64,000 nt of DNA from Sulfurisphaera ohwakuensis. Lineage in GTDB: Archaea; Thermoproteota; Thermoprotei_A; Sulfolobales; Sulfolobaceae. The position numbers and the translations under genes were made by a program. Shown here piece after piece: positions 1 to 9,742 of this stretch (positions are counted from its first letter, which is position 1; each line of letters begins with the position of its first letter). Where the stretch lies: contig NZ_CP045484.1 of NCBI RefSeq assembly GCF_009729055.1, positions 62,001 to 126,000 of the forward strand, given 5' to 3'. The notes under the pieces were generated by a model that had not been told where the DNA came from, did no database searches, and saw nothing but the letters and a program-made list of their open reading frames with translations.

Positions 1-109
1 ACTTGACATAAAAAAGATAAAAGAAATTGGTTGGAAGCCTAAATATACTTCTAGAGACGCTGTTAGACTTGCTGTGAGGGATTTATTAAATGAATTACAT
101 AAAAATTAG
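1..109 (+). CDS. C-terminal end of an NAD-dependent sugar-nucleotide epimerase/dehydratase (partial)
   Basis: Only the last 35 or so residues are inside the window; the reading frame begins at base 2 and stops with TAG at 107-109. The tail has the pattern IGWKPKYT followed by [10 protein letters not shown], typical of the C-terminus of UDP-glucose 4-epimerase and dTDP-glucose 4,6-dehydratase relatives (extended SDR family). Substrate and catalytic residues lie upstream, out of view, so the exact reaction cannot be named. The next small gene overlaps its end by about 20 bases. Confidence 0.6.
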   Translation, partial: LDIKKIKEIGWKPKYTSRDAVRLAVRDLLNELHKN

Positions 110-317
110 GCTGCTAGGCTTAGGTTTGCTTCTTCTCTCTATAACTATAATAATATTATCATTTGAAATATTATTTCTTGGATTACAGATAAAACTCGGT
201 AATTTTAGACTGTCTGATTACTTCATAAAAGTTATTAATTTTTTAATTATCTTAGGCGTTTTTGGTTATTTAGGGTATGTTGGATATGTTATGCTTAGTA
301 CTGGAGAAAGGAGATAA
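90..317 (+). CDS. Small two-helix membrane protein, unknown function
   Basis: 75 residues with two strongly hydrophobic segments, about residues 8-34 and 44-68, and a short charged tail (GERR). The start ATG lies inside the end of the preceding epimerase gene, which suggests translational coupling in one transcript. No family is recognised. The small size leaves some chance that it is not expressed, but the overlapping start and clean membrane-protein composition favour a real gene. Confidence 0.5.
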   Translation: MNYIKIRLLGLGLLLLSITIIILSFEILFLGLQIKLGNFRLSDYFIKVINFLIILGVFGYLGYVGYVMLSTGERR

Positions 318-357
318 TAGCGTTTAATTTAAATACCAGACATTATATTGATTTTTG

Positions 358-459
<102 letters not shown>

Positions 460-463
460 CGTA

Positions 464-739
464 TTATTTTAAAAATTCTTTCATAATCATTTTAATAATC
501 TTGTATTTTCCTTCTATTTTATTTACCATAATTAAACCTGGAATACCAGTTGCAGGATGGATTTTATCTGGAAATGGAACAGGATCTAGGCCAAGCTTTT
601 GACAAATAATAAGCAAAGAATTAAAATCAATTCTTTTTTCTCCAATTTTTCTAATTTTTCTTCCTTTACCCCTACTACTAGCTAAAAAATAAGCTAACCA
701 TATGGCTACTTTTTCCCCTTTATAGTCTCTTAAGCTCAT
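464..739 (-). CDS. srp19: Signal recognition particle 19 kDa protein
   Basis: 91 residues, the normal size of archaeal SRP19. It binds SRP RNA and helps SRP54 dock, so that ribosomes making membrane or secreted proteins are targeted. The segment IWLAYFLASSRGKGRKI (residues 13-29) is the conserved RNA-contacting block, and the rest keeps the KLGLDPVPFPDK region. The start ATG overlaps the stop of the upstream rps8e gene by four bases (ATGA), so the two are co-translated. The gene ends just beyond the 3' end of tRNA-Lys, convergent with it. Confidence 0.9.
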   Translation of the reverse strand: MSLRDYKGEKVAIWLAYFLASSRGKGRKIRKIGEKRIDFNSLLIICQKLGLDPVPFPDKIHPATGIPGLIMVNKIEGKYKIIKMIMKEFLK

Positions 740-1122
740 TCTTTAATCAGTATAGCATTTATTGTTCCGTCTTGACCTGGCCTAGAAGTTACCTTTGCTT
801 TTCCCAATTCTGTTTGAATTATTGATCCTTTTACAATTATTCCTCTTCTAGCATACTCCTTATTTGCTGGAGTTTCTATAACTGATAATATTTTTGCTTT
901 CTTGCTTACCTTTTCTTGAGGGTCATATATGTTTGCAAACGTGGCATATTTCACTCTTATTTTTATATTTCCTCCCATACCTCTTTCTTTTTCTATTAAC
1001 TCCTCAGTACTAAGTTTTGTTTCAGTAGGAGGAGAACCTAATTCAAACTTCCTTTTATCTCTATGTTTTCCTTTTTTACCACCAGTTATTTTCCTAAAAT
1101 CATTACCTTGAAAATATCCCAT
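736..1122 (-). CDS. rps8e: 30S ribosomal protein S8e
   Basis: 128 residues, matching archaeal S8e. It is basic at the N-terminus (GGKKGKHRDKRKFELG) and carries the S8e signature block with the ETPANKEYARRGIIVKG segment in the middle. It is a component of the small ribosomal subunit. It is first in a two-gene unit with srp19. A T-rich, TATA-like stretch precedes the ATG, consistent with its own promoter. Confidence 0.93.
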   Translation of the reverse strand: MGYFQGNDFRKITGGKKGKHRDKRKFELGSPPTETKLSTEELIEKERGMGGNIKIRVKYATFANIYDPQEKVSKKAKILSVIETPANKEYARRGIIVKGSIIQTELGKAKVTSRPGQDGTINAILIKE

Positions 1123-1154
1123 ACGAAACTTATTTAAGGAGGTAGCTTATAAAT

Positions 1155-1943
1155 TTAAGCACCGAAATTTCTTTTCCTCTTTTGATAAGATCTTATTGCT
1201 CTCCATAAGTCTATCTTTCTAAAGTCTGGCCAATATGTGTCTACAAAAAAGAGTTCTGAATACGCTATATGCCATAAAAGGAAATTACTTATTCGTATTT
1301 CACCAGAAGATCTAATTACTAGATCTATGTCTTCTAGCTCTTTATCATAAAGGTATTGCCTAAATATATTTTCATTAATATCATCTAGTTTTATTTTTCC
1401 TTTCTCGTAATCTGCAATAATTTTTTTGGTAGCATCAATTATTTCTTGTCTTCCCCCATAACAGATTGCAAGAGTAAGCTTCCTCTTGTTAAAATTCTCA
1501 GTTTTTTTACTTAATTGATTTAGTACTTCTAATAGGTCTAAGGGAAGTTTATATATTAGACCTATTGCTCTTACTTTAACTTCATATTTGTAAATTATTT
1601 CGCCATAGAGTAACTCTTCTAATCCTGCCTTAATGTAGTTAAATATTGTATTAAGCTCAAGATTTGATCTCTTATCACAATTTTCTGTTGAAAGTGCAAA
1701 TACCGTTATATTTTTTATACCCATCTCTAGTAACCATAATAACACTTGTTTTAACTTTCTGTAACCATTATAATATGCATCATTTATACTTAAGTTGTTG
1801 GCTCTTGCCCATCTCCTATTCCCATCTGGAATAATTCCAACGTGTTGAGGAAATGGACCATTTTTTATCTCATTCCATAAAATTTTTTCATAGAACTTAT
1901 AGACTGGATATAGTATAATCTTCCCTACTTTTTCTTTAAACAT
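1155..1943 (-). CDS. uppS: Cis-prenyltransferase (undecaprenyl diphosphate synthase family)
   Basis: 262 residues. It condenses isopentenyl diphosphate into long cis-polyprenyl chains; in archaea the product serves as the dolichol-type lipid carrier for glycosylation. The family motifs are present: [13 protein letters not shown] with the catalytic Asp (about residues 35-47), the [11 protein letters not shown] block, and [14 protein letters not shown] near the C-terminus. The start overlaps the end of lysK by 19 bases, so it is probably the last gene of the lys transcript although its pathway is unrelated. Confidence 0.9.
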   Translation of the reverse strand: MFKEKVGKIILYPVYKFYEKILWNEIKNGPFPQHVGIIPDGNRRWARANNLSINDAYYNGYRKLKQVLLWLLEMGIKNITVFALSTENCDKRSNLELNTIFNYIKAGLEELLYGEIIYKYEVKVRAIGLIYKLPLDLLEVLNQLSKKTENFNKRKLTLAICYGGRQEIIDATKKIIADYEKGKIKLDDINENIFRQYLYDKELEDIDLVIRSSGEIRISNFLLWHIAYSELFFVDTYWPDFRKIDLWRAIRSYQKRKRNFGA

Positions 1944-2965
1944 AATTCTTCTATCGCATTGATATAAGTTGTTAAAGCTATAAATATTTCATCGATAGAA
2001 ATCTTTTCATTATTTGTGTGTTCTAACGTAGAATTCCCAGGTCCATAGGTTACTATTTCTTTTGCTATATTTTTTAATATATTCATATCACTAGTCCCAG
2101 CTTTTCTAGCTAGTTTTGGCTTAAACCCTTGCTTTATTATGCCTCGCATAACTGCTTTAACAATATTACTATTCACATCAACTTTCACTGGTTCTATATC
2201 TTCTACTATTTTTATATCACATGTTTTAAACTCATTATGAATAAGAGCTAGAATCTCATCCTTAGAGTTTTTAATCGAGTATCTTATATCTAGATGTAAA
2301 TACCCTTCTGAAGGTGTCATATTTATATAATCACCAGATTTTATTATGGTAGGTACTATAGAAAAATTCTCATAGTTACTTGGTTCTCTATATATTTCTA
2401 GAATTTTTTTCGATAAGTCAACTATCAAATTCTCTTTAGATGAAGAAGAATGTTGAGAATTTCCTCTACATAATATATCTAAATGCAATACTCCCCTATA
2501 TTCCACTATAACATCTAAAGTATTACTGGGTTCCCCTACGATAATATAATTGTACCTAATACCACTATTAGCTAATTCCCTTGCGCCCTTACTTTTTCCT
2601 TCTTCATCTGCTAGTGCAGCAAATTGAACTTTATACCCTTTTTCATTTAATATATAAGTTGCCAAAAGCATAGCAATCAAAGGACCTTTTGCGTCAACAG
2701 CCCCCCTACCATATATAACTTCTCCTTCTATTTTAGGCTGTATAAATCCTGGAACTGTATCTATATGTGATGCTAAGAGTATATCCCCTTTTCCTAGGAA
2801 ATACGACTTAGATTTAGAAATTTCAAGATTAAGATTAAATTCCTTTGAGACTTTTTCAAAAAAATCTTTAGCTCTTTCTTCTTCGCCAGAAGGAGTATAA
2901 ATTGAAAGTATTTCAAGTAGTAGCTCTTTTATTTTCCGTCTCAATAATTCCTTTTCTAGCTGCAT
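1925..2965 (-). CDS. lysK: LysW-amino-acid hydrolase (M20 family), releases lysine from LysW
   Basis: 346 residues, a di-zinc M20 peptidase fold. Expected metal and catalytic residues are visible: ASHIDTVPG (His and Asp), [10 protein letters not shown] (bridging Asp), DEEGKSKGA (general-base Glu), GEPS, and the late His in [11 protein letters not shown]. It does the final step of the LysW pathway, cutting lysine (or ornithine in the arginine branch) from the C-terminal Glu of LysW. Its start lies 53 bases inside the lysJ gene, so translation is coupled. Assignment as LysK rather than ArgE/DapE comes from the gene context. Confidence 0.9.
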   Translation of the reverse strand: MQLEKELLRRKIKELLLEILSIYTPSGEEERAKDFFEKVSKEFNLNLEISKSKSYFLGKGDILLASHIDTVPGFIQPKIEGEVIYGRGAVDAKGPLIAMLLATYILNEKGYKVQFAALADEEGKSKGARELANSGIRYNYIIVGEPSNTLDVIVEYRGVLHLDILCRGNSQHSSSSKENLIVDLSKKILEIYREPSNYENFSIVPTIIKSGDYINMTPSEGYLHLDIRYSIKNSKDEILALIHNEFKTCDIKIVEDIEPVKVDVNSNIVKAVMRGIIKQGFKPKLARKAGTSDMNILKNIAKEIVTYGPGNSTLEHTNNEKISIDEIFIALTTYINAIEELCLKKK

Positions 2966-4076
2966 TTGATGCTTCCTCCATATCGCTTTGTGTAATCATG
3001 TATGGTGCAAGAAATCTTATAACTGTTGATCCAGCTTTTAAGGCTAAAACTCTTTCATCTTGCATAACTTTTAATGCAATTGCTGGTGGAAATCTAATTT
3101 CAATACCTATCATCAAGCCTTTACCTCTAATTTCCCTCACTGATTTCAAATCACTAAGTTTTTCCCGGAGAATTTTCTTAAATATCTCTCCTTTAATGCT
3201 TGCTTGTTCTACTACATTGTCTTCCTTTAAAACTTTCGATGCCGCAGTAACTGCAGCCATAGCCATTGGATTTCCTCCATAAGTACTACCATGATCACCC
3301 TCTTCCAATTTTTCCGCTATCCAATCTGGCAGAAATAAAGCACTAACTGGAAAACCTCCCCCAATTGCCTTTCCTGCTGTTAACAAATCTGGAATAATAC
3401 CATAATGTTGATAAGCCCATACTTTTCCAGTTCTTCCAAAACCTGTTTGAACTTCGTCAACTACTAACAAAGCACCTACTTTTTGTGTTTGTTCTCTTAA
3501 AGCTTTCATGAAGTCTTCATTAGCTGGAATCACTCCGGATTCACCTTGAATTGGTTCAACTATTACAGCAGCTGTTTGTTCATCTATGTTCTTTAATTCA
3601 TCTATATTATTATAAGTTAGAAATTGTACTGGTGACATTAATGGTTCAAAAGGTTCTCTATATCTTTTATTCCATGTAACTGAAAGGGAACCTGCTGTTC
3701 TTCCGTGAAATGAATTTTTGAAAGCTATTATTTTTTTCCTACCAGTTATTTTCCTAGCAGTTTTCAGAGCAGCTTCAACAGCTTCAGTACCGCTATTTAA
3801 TAAAATAATGTTATCCATCTTATCTGGTTTTAAAGGGTCTAGTTCTTTTAGCATTTCGTCTCTGATAGGGGTAGAAAATGAAGTAGACAAAGTCATAATA
3901 TTTTCCATTTGTCTTGATAAATATTCTATAACCCTTCTGTTTCTGTGTCCTAAAAAGGCTACACCAATTCCCGTATGAAGGTCTAAGTATTTTGTTCCAC
4001 TAATATCCCATACGTACTGACCCTCTCCTTTTACTATAGTCAGTCCTCTATCTCCATAAAGTTGAATGAACTTCAT
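2913..4076 (-). CDS. lysJ: LysW-aminoadipate-semialdehyde aminotransferase
   Basis: 387 residues, class III PLP aminotransferase (ArgD/LysJ group). Visible motifs: [15 protein letters not shown] (phosphate and cofactor contacts), [20 protein letters not shown] (Asp to the pyridine ring), and [13 protein letters not shown] with the Schiff-base Lys. It moves an amino group to the semialdehyde held on LysW and probably serves both lysine and arginine synthesis in Sulfolobales. It overlaps lysX by four bases (ATGA) and lysK by 53. Confidence 0.92.
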   Translation of the reverse strand: MKFIQLYGDRGLTIVKGEGQYVWDISGTKYLDLHTGIGVAFLGHRNRRVIEYLSRQMENIMTLSTSFSTPIRDEMLKELDPLKPDKMDNIILLNSGTEAVEAALKTARKITGRKKIIAFKNSFHGRTAGSLSVTWNKRYREPFEPLMSPVQFLTYNNIDELKNIDEQTAAVIVEPIQGESGVIPANEDFMKALREQTQKVGALLVVDEVQTGFGRTGKVWAYQHYGIIPDLLTAGKAIGGGFPVSALFLPDWIAEKLEEGDHGSTYGGNPMAMAAVTAASKVLKEDNVVEQASIKGEIFKKILREKLSDLKSVREIRGKGLMIGIEIRFPPAIALKVMQDERVLALKAGSTVIRFLAPYMITQSDMEEASNAARKGIIETENKRATT

Positions 4077-4930
4077 TTTTTAATCCACTCTTCAATTTTT
4101 CTAATTAAATACTCTGATACGTTAAAATTATTGACTCTTACAGTATTTTTGTATTCTGGCACTCCATTTACTTCATTAATTATATAACCTCTTTCTGGAT
4201 CTTCAAATACATCGATACCTAGAAAGAATCCTCCTATTATATCTTTTACTTTTAATGCAAGATCTTGTAATTCTTCGTCTATCTTTAAAGGTTCTGCCTT
4301 AGCACCTAAAGCTGTGTTTGTTTTCCAATTCCTCGAATTCACTCTATAAATTCCAACTGGTGCCTCATCACCTATGGTGAATATTCTTATGTCCCTATCG
4401 GGTTTTTTCACAAATTCTTGTATTAAATAAATATATCTAAATTGTAACGTAGTATATTCTTGATACTCTAAAAAGTTCCTTAATGTATCCTCATCAGTGG
4501 CTCTGGCTACCATCCTACCCCAGCTACCTTCAACTGGCTTTATTACAACAGGATAACTTAGTTTATTTGCAAGTTCTAAGGCTTTTTCTTTAGAAAAAGC
4601 TACTATTGTTTTAGGAACTCTTATCCCATGCTTTGATAATAACGATAAGGTGTAAAGTTTGTTTTCACATTTTATTAAAGTTGAGGAGTCATTAATAGTT
4701 TTGTAACTTAAGTTTTCAAATATAGTGGATGTTATTACTGCTCTAGCATGAGAAGTATTTCTTTGTATTATAACATCAAGATCTCCTAATGTTTCATTAC
4801 TATCATTATTATAAAAATAATAAAAATCTTTAGTATATATTGGAATTACAGTATGTCCTAATTTCCTCGCTTCTTGTATAAGATTTTTTTCTTCCCATCT
4901 TAGGAGATCATATATTACCCCTAAGATCAC
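4073..4930 (-). CDS. lysX: LysW-aminoadipate ligase (ATP-grasp)
   Basis: 285 residues. It joins the amino group of alpha-aminoadipate to the C-terminal glutamate of LysW using ATP. ATP-grasp features: [29 protein letters not shown] and the late metal-binding [13 protein letters not shown]. The start is GTG and shares bases with the TGA stop of lysW (GTGA), the tightest coupling possible between carrier and ligase. The related ArgX ligase, which uses glutamate, is close in sequence; its position in the lysWXJK unit supports LysX, but substrate choice is not proven here. Confidence 0.88.
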   Translation of the reverse strand: MILGVIYDLLRWEEKNLIQEARKLGHTVIPIYTKDFYYFYNNDSNETLGDLDVIIQRNTSHARAVITSTIFENLSYKTINDSSTLIKCENKLYTLSLLSKHGIRVPKTIVAFSKEKALELANKLSYPVVIKPVEGSWGRMVARATDEDTLRNFLEYQEYTTLQFRYIYLIQEFVKKPDRDIRIFTIGDEAPVGIYRVNSRNWKTNTALGAKAEPLKIDEELQDLALKVKDIIGGFFLGIDVFEDPERGYIINEVNGVPEYKNTVRVNNFNVSEYLIRKIEEWIKK

Positions 4931-5097
4931 TCTCCCCAGTCCTCTCCTACTTGCTCGGCTAATCTTAGTGCGAGTCTTCCATGATCATTATATACTTCTA
5001 ATTGAGCTCCACATTCATGCTCAACTATTTCTCCAGGCAATGCGTCATCTGGAACATTTACATCTCCATTACATACGGGGCACTTTAGGACTACCAT
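4927..5097 (-). CDS. lysW: LysW, the amino-group carrier protein
   Basis: 56 residues. It protects the amino group of aminoadipate (or glutamate) and presents it to LysX, Z, Y, J and K. The C-terminus is EDWGE, the signature tail whose last Glu receives the substrate. An N-terminal CPVC (residues 6-9) and HECG (27-30) form the zinc site; the second half uses His where the bacterial protein has Cys. The protein is acidic. It is first in lysW-X-J-K and follows lysM after a 67-base gap that holds a promoter-like sequence. Confidence 0.95.
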   Translation of the reverse strand: MVVLKCPVCNGDVNVPDDALPGEIVEHECGAQLEVYNDHGRLALRLAEQVGEDWGE

Positions 5098-5131
5098 TTT
5101 TGGATCAAATATATCATAAAAAGTAAGTAGT

Positions 5132-5147
5132 TGATAAGCTTTTATGA
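5132..5147. promoter_or_regulatory. Imperfect palindrome between lysM and lysW, candidate LysM operator
   Basis: The 16 bases read TGATAAGC TTTTATGA, that is T-N-ATAA, four bases, TTAT-N-A: a 6-4-6 dyad of the size Lrp-family proteins bind. It lies 35 to 50 bases upstream of the lysW start. LysM is known in Sulfolobus to act at the lysW promoter; placing its site on this dyad is inference from position and symmetry. Confidence 0.35.
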
Positions 5148-5164
5148 AAATAAATGGTTCGATT

Positions 5165-5587
5165 TTAAAACCAGACTCTAAGAACTATTGTACTATTTGT
5201 ACTTAGTACTCCTTGAAGGCTTCTTATATCATCTATTGTTTTATTAATTGAGGAGATGTTAGTACCCCTAACTACTGTTAAAATGTCATAATCTCCAGTT
5301 GTCTCATATACAAATTCTACTCCTTGAATCTTTATTATTTTTTTAGAAATTTCTGGTGTTGGGATTTGTGGATTAGTTTTTACCATAACTATAGCTCTTA
5401 TTTCATTTTCTAGCTCATAATCAATAGTGAATCTCTTAATTACACCCATTTTTATTAGTTTTTCAATCCTTTTCCTTACTGCCGCTTCACTAATTTTGAG
5501 CTCTTTAGCTATACTAGTGTATGGAGTTCTTGCATTTTTCCTTAATATTTCAAGAATTTTTAAATCACTTTCATCTACATCCGCCAT
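5165..5587 (-). CDS. lysM: Lrp/AsnC-family regulator of the lys genes
   Basis: 140 residues. N-terminal helix-turn-helix with ARTPYTSIAKELKISEAAVRKRIEKL (residues about 20-45) and a C-terminal RAM ligand-binding domain (ETTGDYDILTVVRG region). In Sulfolobus the orthologue LysM activates lysWXJK when lysine is scarce. It sits between lysZ and lysW: the lysZ stop and the lysM start share a base, and lysW follows after a gap with a candidate operator. The initiating ATG is at 5585-5587. Confidence 0.88.
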   Translation of the reverse strand: MADVDESDLKILEILRKNARTPYTSIAKELKISEAAVRKRIEKLIKMGVIKRFTIDYELENEIRAIVMVKTNPQIPTPEISKKIIKIQGVEFVYETTGDYDILTVVRGTNISSINKTIDDIRSLQGVLSTNSTIVLRVWF

Positions 5588-6372
5588 TACATGATCACCG
5601 TTCCCCTTAATTGTAATGCATTTGAAATTGGGTCTTGCACAAGACCCGAGGAGATTATTACTTTTTTAACTCCATTTTCAATAGTTTCTCCGGCCATTAA
5701 TAGTTTTCTGTTCATACCGGGTCCTATTCTTTTAGATAATTCTTTAGCCTCTTTAGACGTGAGCTTACTTATTACTTTTCCATCAACTAAAACTCCTTCA
5801 ACATCAGTTAGAAGTATTAAAGTATCAGCTTTCATAGCAGTAGCAATTGCAAAAGCCATTTGATCTCCATCAACATTAAGTAATGTTTTTTCTTCTGGAT
5901 CGTATGCCAGGGGAGCAAAAACTAGAAGATCAAAACTCTTTAACAAATCTGAGATTACTAATGAATCAACTTTCTTTATTTTCCCAGTATAACCACCATC
6001 AACTATTCTTTTTCTTCCTCTTTCATCTATTATTATTATTTTTTTCTTTCTCTCTGCAATTACAGAGTTACCATCAGCACCAGTTAGTGAAATTACTTTC
6101 TTTTTATGAGCTAATTTTGATACTATTTGTCTTGAAATCAAACTCATAACCATTATAAAAACTTCTAATTCTTCTTTAGATGTATATCTACTTCTTATTC
6201 CTTCTGGTGAAGTTACAAATACTGGTTCTATTCCTAGTTTCTTAGAAGTCTCAGTTACCTGGTCTCCACCACCATGAACAAATATAGCTTGTTCTCCTAC
6301 ATTAGATAAACTTTCAATAATCCCATCTAAATTATTTTTTATTACTCTTCCTCCGGCTTTTACAACTATCAT
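5587..6372 (-). CDS. lysZ: LysW-aminoadipate kinase
   Basis: 261 residues, amino-acid kinase fold like N-acetylglutamate kinase. It phosphorylates the side-chain carboxylate of the LysW-bound substrate. Visible: KAGGRVIKNN at the start, HGGGDQVTE (substrate loop), GADGNSVIAER, DVEGVLVDGK and the GPGMNRKLLMAGE nucleotide loop. It lies between lysY and lysM with only one or two bases separating the coding regions, so it is one transcript. It probably also serves the arginine branch. Confidence 0.9.
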   Translation of the reverse strand: MIVVKAGGRVIKNNLDGIIESLSNVGEQAIFVHGGGDQVTETSKKLGIEPVFVTSPEGIRSRYTSKEELEVFIMVMSLISRQIVSKLAHKKKVISLTGADGNSVIAERKKKIIIIDERGRKRIVDGGYTGKIKKVDSLVISDLLKSFDLLVFAPLAYDPEEKTLLNVDGDQMAFAIATAMKADTLILLTDVEGVLVDGKVISKLTSKEAKELSKRIGPGMNRKLLMAGETIENGVKKVIISSGLVQDPISNALQLRGTVIM

Positions 6373-6373
6373 T

Positions 6374-7423
6374 TTAAGCAGGCCTCAGAGGAGGTATTCT
6401 TAAACCCTCATCTTCTTCAAAACCTCTTGATATGTTAAAGGCTTGTACTGCTTGACCAGCTGCACCTTTCATCAAGTTATCTATTGCAGAAAACATTGTT
6501 ATTCTTTGCATTCTTTTTTCTATTGCAAAACCTATATCTGCAAAATTACTACCTATAACAAATTTTGGATCTGGATAAGGATGAATATTACTCCTTATTA
6601 TACGTATGAATTTTCTTCCTTTATAGAATTCTATGGATTTTTTCCACATATCCATTTCGCTTATATCACTACTTAGCCAACCATGAACTGAAGCCAAAGC
6701 ACCTCTCACACTACTAACGGCGTGAGGAACCAAACTTACTTTTACATCCCTTTTTGCTATTAAACTAAGTTCTTGCTCAGCTTCAGCTGCGTGTCTATGC
6801 CCATCGGCCTCATAAGGTCTTATTGCATTTTGTCTTTCTGGATGATGACTACCTTCATGAGGTTTCGCACCTCCTTCACTACTTCCAACTTTTACATCGC
6901 TGATTAATTTGTAGGTCTCTAATAGACTTGATGCAACTAAAGGAGCGCCAGCTAATATAGTTGCAGTAGCATTACAGCCTGGAGAAGCGATAAGTTTTGC
7001 ATTTTTAAGTTCTTCATAGTGAAGTTCTGGTAAGCCATACACAGCTTTTTTCAGCAAATCTGGGTATGGATGTTCATAACCATACCATATTTTATATAGA
7101 GTAGGATCTTTTAACCTAAAATCTGCACTTAAATCAATTACTTGAATTCCCATTTCTAGAATTTTTGGTACATATTCTAATGAAACTTTGTGCGGTAACC
7201 CTAGAAATACAGCATCCGCTTTATCTCCTAGTTTATCAAATGAAAACTGTGAAAAATTCATATTGTAAAATCCTCTTAAATTTGGATGTACTAATGTTAT
7301 GGGTTTACCAGCATATTCTCTAGATGTTACATACGTTACTTCTACTTTTGGGTGAACTGCCAGAATTCTTAGCAATTCTCCACCAGTATAACCTGAACCT
7401 CCTATTACAGCAACTCTTATCAT
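6374..7423 (-). CDS. lysY: LysW-aminoadipate 6-phosphate reductase
   Basis: About 350 residues from the ATG at 7421-7423, preferred over an upstream in-frame start at 7465 because MIRVAVIGGSGYTGGELL is the true N-terminus of this family. The Rossmann motif VIGGSGYTGGE binds NADPH, and the catalytic Cys is in ASPGCNATATILAGAP; the HPER and PHAVSSVRGALAS blocks are conserved. It reduces the acyl phosphate to the semialdehyde that LysJ aminates. It is first in lysY-Z-M. Confidence 0.92.
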   Translation of the reverse strand: MIRVAVIGGSGYTGGELLRILAVHPKVEVTYVTSREYAGKPITLVHPNLRGFYNMNFSQFSFDKLGDKADAVFLGLPHKVSLEYVPKILEMGIQVIDLSADFRLKDPTLYKIWYGYEHPYPDLLKKAVYGLPELHYEELKNAKLIASPGCNATATILAGAPLVASSLLETYKLISDVKVGSSEGGAKPHEGSHHPERQNAIRPYEADGHRHAAEAEQELSLIAKRDVKVSLVPHAVSSVRGALASVHGWLSSDISEMDMWKKSIEFYKGRKFIRIIRSNIHPYPDPKFVIGSNFADIGFAIEKRMQRITMFSAIDNLMKGAAGQAVQAFNISRGFEEDEGLRIPPLRPA

Positions 7424-7480
7424 CTTTTGACCATAAAGCAATAGGATTATAAGTAATTTAAGCATATATAGTATTATATT

Positions 7481-7909
7481 ATGAGTATAACAACAGACGA
7501 ATTGAAGAAATTCTTAGAAGAAAAAATAGCTGATTTAAAGAAAGAACTGGAGTTTTACGAGTATTTACTTAGTTTAATTGAAGCAGAGGGTTATAAGGGT
7601 ATAGTAAAGGGAAACAAGGGGAGCATGGATGTTCTTAAAAGTAGCAGAGGAGAAATATTAGCTGAAATATATTATATGCCCCCTATTATGAGGGTAATAA
7701 TTAAAGGAAAGACTACTATAAATAAAATTTATGTTAATGTACTCACAAAGATACTAGAAAATGAAAAAAATAGAAATAAAATAGATTATGATATTGTATT
7801 AGAAAGGGATGAACTTAAAGAAATAATTATAAAAAATGTTAAGGATGAGATAATTTATAATAAGATTAAGGCAGCTTTACAATCTATTTTAGAGAGAGTC
7901 TCTTATTAA
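7481..7909 (+). CDS. Conserved hypothetical protein with N-terminal coiled coil
   Basis: 142 residues. Residues 1-35 form an amphipathic Glu/Lys-rich helix (DELKKFLEEKIADLKKELEF), followed by a predicted alpha/beta domain with YYMPPIMRVIIKG in the middle. No known motif is recognised. It is divergent from lysY and convergent with the cedB-like gene, whose 3' end it overlaps by 21 bases. A TATA-like TATATAG lies shortly upstream. It is probably a Sulfolobales-specific gene. Confidence 0.65.
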   Translation: MSITTDELKKFLEEKIADLKKELEFYEYLLSLIEAEGYKGIVKGNKGSMDVLKSSRGEILAEIYYMPPIMRVIIKGKTTINKIYVNVLTKILENEKNRNKIDYDIVLERDELKEIIIKNVKDEIIYNKIKAALQSILERVSY

Positions 7910-9703
7910 TGTATCTAATGAAATTACTACCGGTCTAGGATCTGTTATAAATCTAATTAAAGCCTCACCCCTTCCTAGGAATGATAATTCGTTTGAAATT
8001 TCCTTATCAGATATGTTTACAAATCTTAAAACTTCTTGCCAGAATTTTTTATCTCCATTATTCATAAATGCTATTAATCCTATATTTTGTAAATAAATAT
8101 CACTATAATCTCCTAAATCGATTATATTCTGAGTAGCTAATAATAACATTATACCAAAACCTCTTCCTCTCTTTATAAGATCAAGTATTATTGAGTACTC
8201 AGAAGAATCCTTTATTATAGTCCAAGCTTCATCTACAACTATAGCTATTTTCAATTTATCATCAGCTATGTTATATTTATTATAAATTTTAGTTAGTACT
8301 GACATCATTATTAACCGTCTAATTTCTTCAGACTTTATCAGCGAAAGATCAATTACATATATACTATCCTCATTAATCATATCGACTAAGGAGTTTTCTT
8401 TACCTATATCAAATTCTTTTACTTGAGATATTATTCTATATAGATATGTTTTAACTTGATAAGGAATATCCAATTTTTCGATTTCAGCCAGAATAATATC
8501 CCATGTAGGATTTGTGTACCTATAAAATACATCTTTTATTACTTTGTATAAGATAGAAGAGGTATACTTGTCCAATTTAAAGCTGTTTGATAATATTTCT
8601 TCTATTTGTGATATATAAGATTCTAAGTTAATGCCATCAACTCTCAGTAAACCTAAACTATATACAAGAGGGTTAAGAGTTTTGAAGCGTATATAGTATT
8701 TTTTTAATCTTATTTTTATATCGCTTTTCATATCGAAAAAAATCACTGGAATATTTGAAAATATATTAATTTTATAACCTAAACTTATTAAAAATTCTGT
8801 TTTTCCAGCACCAGTTGGACCAATAAGTAGAACATGAGGATTTAGCATACTTTTATAGTTCCAAAAAACAGCTCTATTATTACCTATTTCTCGTCCTATG
8901 TAGATCCCATCTTCAAAAAACTCAAATTTTGGTGACTTAGGTAATGAAAATACGGATAAAAATGGTAATTGAGTTGGGAAACCTTGCTTCTTTAACTTAA
9001 TTTTATCTTGAAATAATTTTATTATCTCATCTTTTGTAGCTAATCTAGCTTTTATTCCTAAACTTTCTAGTCCCTTCCTTAGAAGTTGGATAGAAGCTAA
9101 AACATTTTCTTCTGTGGTAGAGTTAATGATAAAGAATATTAAGTATCTGAAAGGAGTCTCTCCTTCACTTATTTTTTTAATCATAGACTGCACAATTTCT
9201 AGTTCATTCTTTGCTCTTTCATTAGATGGATCAGCTTCAGTAATAACTCTTAAATTTTGGGCTCTTAAAAATAAATTTTCTAAAAATTTATTTTTATCTA
9301 TAGATTGCTTCTTAAATACTATGTCTATATCCCCTAATACATCTAAAACTTTATGAAATGATATTATCTTATTTCTTAGACTTTCATCACTTAAATCCCT
9401 ATAATCAAAAGGAATGTCATCTACTACAAGAACGCCTCTTATACGTTCTTCATCTCTCATTATTCCATCTTTTACAATTATCCCAGATTTTACTTCATTT
9501 TTATTTATTTTACCTCGAATATATGTAGTTATAAAGTCACTGAAAATTCTATAATTTCCCTTCTTTAACATAATCAAAAAGAGAAAAAAGAGTAAGATAT
9601 CTAAAATAAAAAATATTAAATTTTTACTAATAACACCTAAAATTAAAAGGATTATTACAAAGATTATGAGAACTTTAGGATTTTCACTTATATTATCAGC
9701 CAT
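7889..9703 (-). CDS. cedB: CedB-like HerA/VirB4 ATPase of the crenarchaeal DNA-import system
   Basis: 604 residues. The N-terminus has one or two membrane segments (about 9-47), then a VirB4-like region, then an ATPase domain with Walker A LLIGPTGAGKTEF (near 295) and Walker B IAIVVDEAWTI followed by KRGRGFGIMLLLATQN. This matches CedB, which powers import of chromosomal DNA between Sulfolobus cells after DNA damage. The membrane-channel gene cedA is not in the window; CedB is also encoded apart from CedA in S. acidocaldarius. The alternative is another membrane-bound HerA/VirB4 protein. Confidence 0.75.
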   Translation of the reverse strand: MADNISENPKVLIIFVIILLILGVISKNLIFFILDILLFFLFLIMLKKGNYRIFSDFITTYIRGKINKNEVKSGIIVKDGIMRDEERIRGVLVVDDIPFDYRDLSDESLRNKIISFHKVLDVLGDIDIVFKKQSIDKNKFLENLFLRAQNLRVITEADPSNERAKNELEIVQSMIKKISEGETPFRYLIFFIINSTTEENVLASIQLLRKGLESLGIKARLATKDEIIKLFQDKIKLKKQGFPTQLPFLSVFSLPKSPKFEFFEDGIYIGREIGNNRAVFWNYKSMLNPHVLLIGPTGAGKTEFLISLGYKINIFSNIPVIFFDMKSDIKIRLKKYYIRFKTLNPLVYSLGLLRVDGINLESYISQIEEILSNSFKLDKYTSSILYKVIKDVFYRYTNPTWDIILAEIEKLDIPYQVKTYLYRIISQVKEFDIGKENSLVDMINEDSIYVIDLSLIKSEEIRRLIMMSVLTKIYNKYNIADDKLKIAIVVDEAWTIIKDSSEYSIILDLIKRGRGFGIMLLLATQNIIDLGDYSDIYLQNIGLIAFMNNGDKKFWQEVLRFVNISDKEISNELSFLGRGEALIRFITDPRPVVISLDTLIRDSL

Positions 9704-9742
9704 ATGTAAGCATAATTTACTTAAAAAAGAGAGAGATAATCA

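Noticed and set aside
2902-3282. Plus-strand reading frame of 126 codons over lysJ
   Set aside because: It is an antisense shadow of lysJ; the composition is hydrophobic noise and the lysJ protein is clearly conserved.
5883-6149. Plus-strand frame rich in Leu and Phe over lysZ
   Set aside because: Antisense to lysZ; the apparent membrane character comes from complementing Lys/Glu codons.
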